A stretch of 64,000 nt of DNA from Daphnia pulex (taxonomy: Eukaryota; Arthropoda; Branchiopoda; Diplostraca; Daphniidae). Shown here in pieces: positions 25,701-36,100 of the stretch. The stretch's first letter is position 1, and each line of letters opens with the position of its first letter. The notes under the pieces were generated by a model. That model did not search any database and was not told the DNA's origin. It worked only from the letters and a program-made list of their open reading frames with translations. The stretch is taken from assembly GCF_021134715.1 (NCBI RefSeq), contig NC_060026.1, positions 3,658,001 to 3,722,000 on the forward strand. Reading direction: 5' to 3'. Both the position numbers and the translations under genes were made by a program.

Positions 25701-28700
25701 ACCACTGTATATATAGCAACGCTGTATGAGAATACGTGATGTGTACGTATATATACTACACAGCACTGTATGCTGGCCAGGATTACGTCTCACAGTCAAT
25801 TAGCGCCCCGCCGCTCGATATTATTATTATTATAGAGAGATCCTTTTCTTTTTTTATTTTTTCTTTTGTTGTAATAATATTCCCGGCTATATACACACAG
25901 CTGCGTCCTCCATTTGATAGTGTATAGAGTAGACGTTGCCGGCAACCCAAGTGCTTCCTAACTGTCAAATCCCCCAACAACAACAACAGGAACAACAGGA
26001 ACAGGAAAAGGCAATGTTGTTGTTGTTGTTGTTGCTATTAAACGCTGTCAAGATGATGGTGAACTTGAGACCTGGACAAATTGGACTCCGGCCCGTCTTA
26101 TAAGAGGACATTGCTTGGCGATGTAATGGTGTCCTCTCTACTCGTACACCAATCTTCTGTCAGTTCTTTTCTTTTCTTTTTTTTAAAAGACCCGCCAGAG
26201 TGTCGATCCGTGATCCAATCCAAAGATGTTGACAGCCGACGACGACGATGAGAGAGAGTCTGCCCGTCTTGACATTTTGATGTTTCCCTTATTTCTCCAT
26301 CGTCACGTTTCCTTTTTTTATTTTTTTTCTGATTTCCTTTTTTTTTTTTTTTTTTTTTTTTGGGTGCTGGGTGAAATTGTGTCAACAGGAAAAGCCAAAG
26401 CAGAAACGACGAGTGTCTAGTAGCGCAGGAGAGGCTCCATCCAGATTGCGCTAGACGGCCGGAACGGTACCACTTGCCACCGCCGCCGCCACCACCAGCG
26501 TCGTCCGGCGGAGGTGGCGGAGCGACGGCCATGGGCGGCAGTATGGCGTCATCGTCTCCGGCACTTGGAACTAACGAAGCCAGTCCACCTCATCACACGC
26601 CAGCCTGTCATCACTTGGCCGAGGAATGCAAAGCCCATCCGGATTGCAAGTAAAGATTTCAATCAATTGACAGTTTCAAACTTTGCACAAAACACCCAAA
26701 AGCCCTGGCGCTGTGCAAAGCCTATTTTGAATTTCCCGCCGGCTGTATACATATAACTGGCGGCCGTCAATCGTTGGAAAAACACATAAACTATACACAA
26801 GTCTAGAGCATATCAGTCAAGAACAAAAAAAAGAATCTCTAAAGAAAAGGAGAAGGTTATATGTTTCTTGCGAGTTATTTGATCAATAAGAAGTGCCGGC
26901 CCAGTTTGGGTCCGATGGGGCCGGTGCATGGGGCAACTACTTTGACATGGACAGGGAGGGTGGGAGAGAATAAGAAAACAAATTTACTTGGATATTTCTC
27001 TCCCTGGCCGAAAAAATTCCCGAATAAATGTTAAAACAATTCGTGTTTTTCTTTCATTTTTCATTTGTTTAGGCCGCGATTGGAATTTTACGTTCAAGCG
27101 TGCGCTGTCGACATCGTGACGAAAGGCTGCGCCGGGCCGCCGTCCATCTGTCGGCGAGCGGTTCTCGACATCCTGGGAACGGATTTGCGAACGACGTGCA
27201 CCTGCCGGACGGCCCAGCATTTGGGCGACATGGCCGCCATGTACGACTGCACCGAATGGCAGCGACTCCTCTGGCTCAATCCCTGCGTCGGTAGGTGGTC
27301 GATACAATTGAATTGAATAAGGAAAAAAGAAATAGAAAAAGAAAAACAAGTTGGACAGTTAGAAATGTACTTCTACTACTGTACATCATCATTCACGTCC
27401 GACTCGTTGAACTTCAATCGAGTTGAGAGCATTTCGCCAGTTCGATGATCCGAGCCGCACAAAAGACCCAACGCCGCCGTCTGCTGGTTCCTTTTCTATT
27501 TCCCATTTATAGGTCCCGACTTGCTGCTGCTGCTGCTGCTGGCCTGTCTCTCTAACAATTTCCTGGGCTCCAGCGCGTTTTCTTTTATTTGATCGACAGA
27601 GCAGCAGCGAATGGCGAAAAGGCTGGCCACTTTCATAATTGATTAAATTGCTTTCTCTTCTCTGTGTGTGTGTGTCTGGGTCGGTCCCATTTGATTTTCC
27701 TATTGCAGTGGAAGCGCAGAGGGACTTTCATAAAATCCAGGGCAACCTGAAAGTGGTCACCGTTCCGACGCCGACGCTGGCGCCCAGCACTGCCGGAGTC
27801 GACGGGAGCAGCGCCACCGTCAGGGGGAGGCAGACGTCGAGCGTCGAGGACGATCCGTCGCATCACCTTTTCACGATCGTCGTTCCCAGGCGGACGCTGA
27901 GGCCTCAGGAAACGCAGCAGAGCCCCGGTGACGGTGGCGGCCAACGATTTCCAATGACGTCGTCGACAGATGTGACCAGCGGCAGCAGCAGCGTCACTTG
28001 GACCACATCGACAGGGACCCGGTTCAGCACGGGCAGCAGTACAGCCTCCGGCGGACCCACCACAACCGAGATGATTACCCGGCCCACCATTCCGGCTAGT
28101 AAGGAATATGAAATGAACCTTTTTATCATGTTAATGTCCCCGCCCACTTTTCATCTATATTCGAAGAAGAAGAAAAAAAATGATTTATCACACGCACGAC
28201 TACTTCAATTTGAATGGCTCCCGGTGCGCTGGTTAACGATTCCACATTGTGTGTTGGACATTTTTTTTTCTGATTTTTTTATTTATTTATATTTTACCTT
28301 TTTTCAATCGATAGAATATTGCACGCTGGAACGGTCCAATGACCGCGTCGTTCACTTCCCGGAAGGCACCATCAAACGAGTATGGCGCCAATTTAATTCA
28401 AATTCAAATTTTTTTAAATCACGCGCTTCTTTTTCTAAAATGACATTTGAATTTGATTCATCCACCCAACAATAAAGTTGTACGACGACGACGACCCGGA
28501 CTGCTCGGAATTGTGCCGCTGCGGAGCCGGTCAAGTGGTGACCTGTTCCATCTCCGACTGCGCCGATCGGATCCCTTGCCAGACGTCGTCGGCCGTTTAC
28601 GCTCACGCCGCCACGGCTTTCCAAGCCTACCGGGGTGAATGCCTCTGCTTCTCCGGAACATTAGTCTGCGCCAGACCCGATCCAGGTATATATAATTAAT

Positions 28701-30251
28701 TCTACTAGCATCGAATAATAATATTAATAATAATAATAAAAAATGATCAAAAAGAAATCTGATGTCGGTCTCTGGACACCATGTCATTGATCTATAGATA
28801 TTGTAGAGCATCCCGCTGATGCTTATTGCCCAGCACATATATAGATGCACTCGTGAATGTTGATCCGGCCAGGGCCAAAAAGAAAAAAACAAAGATCGAT
28901 AGAGTATAAATGTCACGGTTGTAGCAGCTAACTTGTATAGATATATCAACTAAGACTCTTCAACTATACTATATCTTTTTCCTGTGGGTATAGAGAGCGA
29001 AACTGAATGATTCACTTTCTAATCTTTTATACCACGGGCCGGAGCTGGAATGTATTAATATCTGTAGTGCTGGTTGACCGTACCGAGTTTGCGGTCCGCC
29101 ATCCGTCGAGCTGTTCCTGAATAATAAATGAGGAATCTTGTGAGTGAGACCGCATCGTAGATCACATGTCAATATCTTCGACTGTACTATCCCAACGACG
29201 ACCTCATATTAATGGATCGCAAAAACTTTCGGTTGCTCGTGGCAGCACCTCAGTTCAACGTCCCGAGTCCACCGTGATACGATCAAAGATTCATTCTATC
29301 GTTTGCGGCCGATTGCTCCGGTCGATCTCAACTTTACTTGTTCTATAATTCTATCAATTATTCGTCGAACTTGAACTTGTACATAGCGGAATTTCAACTT
29401 GTGCGTTGTATTCTATTCTATTATATATATGTAATACGACGTCCGTCTGGCATTTTTCCAACCCAACAGGTCAATATTCTTTGCCGCTGGGCGTCTTTCT
29501 CTTCGTCGGCTACTCACGGGCCGACGAAAAGGCCATCTACCAGTTCACGCATACCAACGTGTCAAGGTCTTTGGTCACCGGACTCGACCGACTCATGTAC
29601 ATTTCACTGCCCGAAACGGTGAGTAATTTACGATGACGGCACGCCATCGTCCATTATATACGACACAGACAGACACAGCACACAGCACAGTATCTCGCTT
29701 CCGTTTTTTCATAATTTATAGTTCGTTGGCTGGCTGTTTTTCGTTTTTTTTTGGTTTTGTTTTATGTGTATGCACACGGGACGCTAATTTATGCGCTTTT
29801 TGTTTTATTTTTGATGCTAAAAAGGCGGAGAACGAATGCCGGATGTCCATACACGACGACAAACTGGAAGAGAATCTCATCTTCCAGATCCGCTTGTCCA
29901 GTCTCGATGAGCAGAGAGTCAACAATTCCGTCACGCTCGAGATGCTCACTCACGAAAAGGTGATTTGATGTTTGAATTCACTTTTAAATATTATTAATGT
30001 AATTTTTGTTTTATTTTACATAATAGAGTCAGTGTTTACCGGTGGCCAATCGACTGCGCCACATGATCAGCAAGAGATTGCCGGACATAAGGGAAGATGA
30101 AGCCTTGTCCATCATCAAAGTGGCAGACACGGCGACAGTTCTGCCAGAGCCCCGGCGATCATCATCTGCCGGTCGCCACCAAATGTGCTGGACGATCCTA
30201 GCGGCCGTCTGGTCGTCGTCCTTAATCTTGACTAACCGATATTACAGTTAG
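12150..30251 (+). CDS. Gfrl: GDNF family receptor alpha-like protein (Gfrl type), 15 coding exons
   Basis: Coding exons: 12150-12621, 16279-16404, 18094-18264, 20339-20477, 20648-20772, 21497-22378, 24262-24538, 26389-26649, 27073-27290, 27709-28098, 28315-28379, 28478-28685, 29470-29618, 29825-29959, 30027-30251. Phases agree at every junction, giving 1280 residues. The N-terminus has a hydrophobic core (about residues 28-45) with likely signal cleavage after AGA. Four GFR-type Cys-rich domains follow at about 171-250, 269-342, 659-750 and 800-888. Diagnostic patterns include CLLAHQLCAEDPSC, CTHALDVCQKDLSC, CHRALTHCQSDLQC and CHHLAEECKAHPDC, and each domain continues to a C-x-C element. Residues 345-638 are a Ser/Thr-rich insert. 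A Thr/Ser linker (891-1020) and another Cys-rich module (about 1024-1110, CSELCRCGAGQVVTC) follow. The short hydrophobic C-terminus (MCWTILAAVW...) suggests a GPI anchor. GFR-alpha proteins are cell-surface co-receptors for GDNF-family ligands with RET; the arthropod ligand is not visible here. The least certain parts are the 5' leader and whether exon 6 is constitutive. Confidence 0.9.
12622..16278 (+). other. First coding intron of the GFR-alpha-like gene (3.7 kb)
   Basis: The donor TCAG|GTATAT and acceptor CTCCTAG| are both in phase 1. The intron contains CA, AT and TAG-type microsatellites. Open stretches such as 14190-14699 on the minus strand are low-complexity and carry no recognisable product. 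I see no nested gene. Confidence 0.65.
21497..22378 (+). CDS. Gfrl: Symmetric Ser/Thr-rich exon of the GFR-alpha-like gene
   Basis: This exon is 882 bases (294 codons), enters and leaves in phase 1, and can be included or skipped without changing frame. The acceptor TTTTCTAAG is preceded by a long C/T tract, and the donor is CACA|GTAGGT. The product is very rich in Ser, Thr, Ala and His, with poly-Thr runs, a natural run of six histidines and poly-Ala. An Arg-rich patch near its start (SRRRRMRRYLVRYL) is unusual for an extracellular linker and may mean the true acceptor lies further downstream. It separates GFR domains 2 and 3 and probably forms a mucin-like stalk. Confidence 0.65.
22379..24261 (+). 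other. Intron of the GFR-alpha-like gene
   Basis: A 1.9-kb intron between the Ser/Thr-rich exon and GFR domain 3, with ATT repeats, G-runs (near 23636 and 23735) and poly-T tracts. No additional exon is supported. Confidence 0.6.
22681..22707. repeat. ATT microsatellite
   Basis: A perfect ATT run in an intron of the GFR-alpha-like gene. A second ATT run follows at 22800-22823. Confidence 0.9.
25975..26034. repeat. AAC...GTT inverted triplet repeat (hairpin)
   Basis: A CAA/AAC run at about 25975-25988 is followed after a purine-rich spacer by GTT triplets at 26016-26034. The two arms can pair over roughly 14-15 bases. It lies in the intron before exon 8 of the GFR-alpha-like gene. Confidence 0.75.
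26338..26361 (+). repeat. 24-base poly-T tract upstream of an acceptor
   Basis: An uninterrupted T run ends 27 bases before the exon starting at 26389 and probably serves as its polypyrimidine tract. Confidence 0.85.
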
Positions 30252-30422
30252 AAGAATGAATATGACTATATGATTAACGAAAACCAAAACAAATGAAGAG
30301 AGATGGATTATTTTGCTAATTCATTCGATTGAATTTTTTGACGCGTTTTTTTTTCTATACAAACAAGCAAGAAAACCAAAATTGATAATTATAATTCATT
30401 TTGATAATATATTTTCATCTCT

Positions 30423-30428
30423 AATAAA
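30423..30428 (+). terminator. Poly(A) signal of the GFR-alpha-like gene
   Basis: AATAAA lies 172 bases after the stop codon at 30249-30251, the first canonical signal downstream. Confidence 0.6.
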
Positions 30429-32330
30429 TCTGCACTGACGGACCTCTCCCAGCAATAGACACCAATTTGTGTGAGCGTGTGTGTGTGTGTGTGAACAGAT
30501 GTATATTTAAATTCCCTCCGCCCAATGACGTTTGAGTTCGCACTGCACGAAACCAAAAAAACAAACAAAACAAAAGCCGAAAAATCTATCCGCCATCACG
30601 TCTGTGTTACCTTCTCCTTTTTACTATACCACGCCCGAATGATTCTCTTATTTTCAACCCAAAAAAAAAGAGAAGGAGATGAAACAACGGGAAACAATGT
30701 CCTTTTATTTTACTGTTCAAGAGGATTGATACAACAACAACAACAAAATAATGAAACTTTTTCGTCAAATGAAATTTTTATAAAACAAAAGGAAAAAAAC
30801 CAAAAAACACAACTCGACAAAAGAAAATAAAACGAAGCGCATCCCACACACACGAAAAATATCAGCACAAAAATTGAAACCCAGAAATATATATATATAT
30901 TTAAAAAGGAATTCCAAATGGCAGAATAAAGAGGGGCGGCTGCTGCTGTTGCTGGAAGCCGGCCAGCAGGATCTGATCCGGTTTTCCCACACAGTTGTGA
31001 AGAAGAACGTTAAACGTGTCTATCTATTCTATATATATATATACTCTCCCTCGTGCTATATATGAAGAGAAACGAAAAGAGCCGAACGAATATCATCCAA
31101 TAGCCATTGCTGTTGTTCTTTTGAAGGGGACACTGTGTGCCTTTCTTTCTTTTTTCTTTTGCCCGTTAATATTATATCTAATATTTCAGACTCTCTATAC
31201 GATTGTCCATGTCTCTATCTGCTGCTGCTGTAGCCCCCGTCGATATATATCTGTGAGTGAGAGTGTGTGGGCTGCTGTGTTGTCTGTTGGGTGGGCGGGA
31301 TTTTCAAAAATACATAAAGAATGACGAAATAATGGCGGCCCGATATATACGATGTGCAATTCGGGAAATGTTATGGCGAACAAAAGTCGTAGAGACACAC
31401 ACAAAAGCGGTGCGGTGCTGAATGTTTGCTATTTTACAGCCCCATTGATGTGTATATATATATCCGTGTCATAACTACTGTACATGATTTTTTATTATTA
31501 TTATTATTATTCAAATTTTTTAAAAGAAAAATGTTTTTTTTTTTTCTCTCGTGGAAATACAATTTCAACATTTTGCACCATTTAAATCTTACAGCGCATA
31601 CGGTATATAATAAATAATCGTGTCGTCCGAATAATTAAATAGGATGAATATTATGACGCATCGCGGCTTCAATTCGAAACGTTCGTGAAAGGCGTAGATG
31701 AGCGCAGCGCCTTTTAAAGTCAAAAAGTTATCGGCGCCAACACGCCGGGAACGAAAAAATAAATAAATAAAGAAAATTTATTTTCCAAAGGGGATGAGCT
31801 CCGAGAAGAAGAAGAAGAAAAGGAGGAACCCAAGCGAAGCCGCAGAGGTCACGACAGTAGTGGTTGAACTGCGGGCTAACTGCGCGCGGGGCCCATTTAT
31901 TGACATCCGACTTGGAACGAGATTAGATAAAAAGGAAAAAAATAAAATAAAAAAACCACACAAAAATAAATAACAAAATTCAAACTGGAGAGGTTGTGGA
32001 GCGGCCGAGGGAGAGGCGAAGAAGAAATGCCTCCGGTAATATTCCATATCCGTCGAAAGAATTACTGGCTGCGGCCCGTCACGTGCCAAATAAGGTGCGT
32101 ATCGAAGTTTTTTTCGGGAGAAAAAAGAAAAGAAAATCACGTTGTTCAGTATTTGAAAGACACTTGGGTTAGGAGCTCGCAACTTGTCTTGGACGAACTT
32201 TTATTTTTTCGAGTTTGATTTTTTGTTGACACGCGCGAACTTTGTGTCGGGTTTATTTATTTGATTAGACATAGCAACGTCGCCTAGGCTGTACACTCGA
32301 CAAAAAAAAAGAAAACAAAAAATCGACCAA
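30429..32330. other. Intergenic spacer between Gfrl and CDC14
   Basis: Contains GT repeats, AT-rich tracts and poly-T. Nothing here is a convincing gene. A GC-richer block around 31800-32100 is open in short stretches on both strands but lacks an exon structure I can defend. Confidence 0.5.
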
Positions 32331-32331
32331 A

Positions 32332-32354
32332 TTTGGCGCCACTCGCAAGATGGC
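32332..32354 (+). promoter_or_regulatory. E2F-like and YY1/Pho-like motifs upstream of CDC14
   Basis: TTTGGCGC at 32332-32339 is a perfect match to the classical E2F consensus TTTSSCGC. It is followed directly by CGCAAGATGGCG, which resembles YY1/Pho sites. The pair lies about 0.8 kb before the CDC14 start codon and plausibly marks its promoter. Short motifs recur by chance, so this is suggestive only. Confidence 0.35.
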
Positions 32355-32874
32355 GTTGGAAACTAATGGCGTAACATTTCCGTATTTTCATATTTGAATA
32401 TTCTTATCAATGAAAAAACAAGGAATCGTTAGAAAAACTGGTGAATCAAGTTGTTTTTTTCTTCATTTCTGGTTTCTGTCCTGGTGTAATAATCCGGTTA
32501 CGAGGTCAAATTGGATTTTTTTTTTGTGTTGTTTCTGACTGATTTCGATTCTCGTTCGACGTTGCCAAGTCGTCTCGGCCAGTTGGAATCGACTCCATCG
32601 AAATCGGTTGGTATTGTAATTTTTGAAGTTGCTGCGCAAGTCTCTCGTTAAAAGTCCAACGGAAAAATTCTCTCACACGAAACACTGTCAGTCGAGAAGA
32701 TCAGTTGGCAAATGTGCCAATTTGCCAGAGTTGTTGCTAAATCTAGTCATTCTGATCATCCCTGGCAGCGAGAGAAACGATTGAAATATCTTTGAAACGT
32801 CAAATAATCACCACTCCCTTTTTTGGTTGTGAGTTGTCTGCGGGAGTTTCTTTCTTTTTTTGTACTGCTGCCCG

Positions 32875-32915
32875 TGTCTGTGTGTGTGTGTGTGTGTCTG
32901 TGTGTGTACGTGTGG
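32875..32915. repeat. GT microsatellite
   Basis: An interrupted TG/GT run in the probable 5' leader of CDC14. Confidence 0.85.
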
Positions 32916-33161
32916 GCACCTTGCATCTCTTGTTGACAAGCCCTGTTGGTCTATACACCTCTCTGCCAGGGGTTTGAGCCTCAGTTGGGTCTTTCATTTC
33001 TCATTGTGTTTACGTGTCTGGTTCGCGGTTCGCGCCAGCCGATGATGGGCAAACTGTTCAGTGATTATCAACCGAAAATCATTACCTGACTCTCCTGCCT
33101 TTGTGTGTCCATCATCTTTACTGTCATTTGAAATTTGATCCCATAATTTTTATCCTGTAAA

Positions 33162-36100
33162 ATGAATACCGTACTTGACAAAGAAGACATTCTGGTGCAC
33201 GCTGCAGAGTTTATCAAAGGTGGGTTAAAAATTATAACTTTGACGATGAATTGAGTTTCAGCATCATCAGCATTTTTTTTCTTCTTTGCAGATCAACTCT
33301 ATTTCGCTACTCTGAAGGTGTCCATCAGACCAAAGTCCACGCCAGACACCCACTATTTCTGCATAGATGACCAGCTCGTGTACAGAAATTTTTATTCAGA
33401 CTTTGGTCCACTGAACTTGGCTATGCTGTATCGCTACTGTCACAAACTCAATCGGAAACTCAAGGTAAAGAGCTGCTCTGTCCATCCCTTTGTGCCACAG
33501 CCCTGCGACTCAATCTCAATTGTAAATGATGCCCCTTTATTGCAACATGTGTTGTGGTGAAAATATCTTGGTTGTCATGAAGAGAATCTGAATGAAGGTG
33601 GAAGGCAGTGTGGATTGTGTACATGATTCAGCTGTTGTCGCTCCGTAATATGCACATTCATCTCTGATCCCCGAGGGCTCCATTTAAATACCGTTTCGTT
33701 GCGCACGTCAATTGGACATGATTTTCGATTAGATTTTATGCCCTCAGCGTAGGGAGTCAAGGGCAGACGGAGGTGAAAACATCCGCGTCTCCGGCTACAC
33801 AATAACAAGCCAGTTATTACAATGTATACCAGGCAGCAGGAGCAGCAGCAGCCAACCAGAGATTGCACGAGACCTGGCAAGCCATTCAAGGTTTTCTTCT
33901 TCTCGCCTGCTGGCACTTTGCAGATTGCTCATACGCATCTTCTTCTTCTTCTTTTCCTTCTTCTTTTCATCAAAAGTTAAAAGAAAAAGGAAAAAGAGAA
34001 ACGAGAGAAAAGGGCCCAAATTTACCGGATGGCCTTTTCTTTTTTTTTTGTACTTTGCGCTACTCCTCCTGCTGCTGCTGATGATGGGCTCTTCTTTTGT
34101 CTATATTCACAATTTCGGCTTTTTCCCGTTCCTCCCGAAAACTGCGTCGTTTCGTTTGTCTCGCGTATCGAACGCCCCCCGAGCGCTGGCGAATGAATGA
34201 ACGGGAAGTCCTATTTAGTTGGCGGCAACGGTTGTACCTCCCATTTCACCTCTGCGCAATTATTTACGTTGGAGCGATTGAGCTGACGGCCACGGGAAAG
34301 CAATAAAAAAGGCGCCAATTAAATGAAATAAAAAGGTTCGACATTAAAAAAAAGAAAAGAAATATTCTCGTGTGCTCGTTTTCTCTTTCCTGTCGAAAAC
34401 ATTTCCCCTCGTTATCCAATCACTCTCGTTTGGTGTTTAACGCTCGAAAAGTCAACTCAAGACTGATGATGTTAATTTTTGTTTTCTTCTGAATTTCACA
34501 TAGGCACCGAATCTGGCCAAGAAGTGCATCGTCCATTATACGACCGAAGACCAACACAAGAGGGCCAATGCGGCCATGCTAATCGGCTCCTACGCTGTAA
34601 GTCTGATGACGGGGGTTCTTATAACATTTTTCTGATACGTGTATTTCTTTTTTGTTTTTTGCCCCGTCTTTACTCTTCCGCATCAACGCTCCTTAAAGTA
34701 AACACTTTCTGGTGCGATGGTACGGTTCTCCGCCTTCTCTCTTAACACTCCCGCGTCCGCACGTTGAATGAACAATGTTGTCAGCCCCCAGGCCAAACGA
34801 GGCATGCACGCGTAATTCGGGAGATTTTTCTTTCCCTTTTTTTGTTTTTGTTTTTCTCTTCGTCTCGTCTTCTTTTCCTTAATCTTATTTCTTCGGTTGT
34901 GTCTTTTTTTTTTCAGTTCGCAGTCTGACGTTTTAAAAATTTACATTTTCATGTTCTCTCTCTTTCTCTCCCACGCAGGTGATTTATTTAAACAAGAGCC
35001 CAGAAGAGGCTTTTAGATTACTGACGAGTGGAAACAGTCCAACATTTTTACCGTTTAGGTGGGTAACGAAATTTGTTTAATGAGTCTCTTCTCTCTTTCT
35101 CCGAAATCATCGAACAGTTCCGACGTAATTTATTCATCAATTCAACAGGGATGCTTCTTACGGCTGGGCCGAATATAGCATTTCCATCCTGGACTGCCTG
35201 CATGCCATCGAGAAGGCCATCAAGTTCAATTTTTTCGATTTTTCAGACTTTGACGTTGACGAGTACGAACATTATGAGGTGAGAATAATAACGAAACGTG
35301 GGACAAATTACGGACGCGTGAGCCCCCTGCCAACGGTTTTATGATTTGAAACTTTGTTTTTTCTCACAGCGTGTGGAGAATGGCGACTTCAACTGGATCA
35401 TCCCCGGCAAGTTTATTGCCTTTTGCGGGCCGCATTCGACCAAGAATGAGGAAGAAGGTGCGTTACTCTTGACACGTCCGCGTGACAATTCAAAACAAGA
35501 CTCGGGAGTTGCACATTAACGACGCTGTGTTCTGCTCTTCTTTTTTTCTCCGTACCAGGCCAGCACACCCCCGAGTCTTATTTCAACTATTTCCGCGAGT
35601 ACGACGTGACGACCATTGTTCGCCTGAATAAGCGCATCTACGACGCTGCCCGTTTCACTCGAGGGGGATTCCAACACCGAGATCTTTTCTTCACCGACGG
35701 CAGCACGCCCAGCGATCTGATCATGGAGCGCTTCTTGAACATATGCGAAGCCACCAGCGGCGCTGTGGCAGTTCACTGTAAAGGTAACCACTCCCAGATG
35801 GACCGAATATCTTCTCTCTACTATAACGATAGCCGTTAAACACGTTCTCTAACCTTCAACTTATTTCACTTGTAGCTGGACTGGGGCGGACTGGCACGCT
35901 TATCGCCTGCTACATGATGAAGCACTACCGCATGACTGCACACGAATCTATTGCCTGGCTGAGAATCTGCCGGCCCGGCTGCGTCATTGGACATCAGCAA
36001 ACCTGGGTCGAAAGGTTGGTTGGCAAATATTACATGGGAAATTCCAATATAATAGAGAGTGTGACAGTCTTGAGTAACGAGTTCTTTTGTCCCCCCTTTT

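Noticed and set aside
26098..26532. Minus-strand open frame opposite receptor exon 8
   Set aside because: It is antisense to a clear GFR-domain exon and consists of poly-Lys and poly-Pro/Gly shadows of the poly-T tract and proline codons.
35914..36014. Treating 35914-36771 as one uninterrupted CDC14 exon
   Set aside because: The 33 codons 36015-36113 are not CDC14-like, while the flanks join perfectly (WVE-R/S-KQLQMW) through good GT/AG sites; kept only as a possible retained intron.
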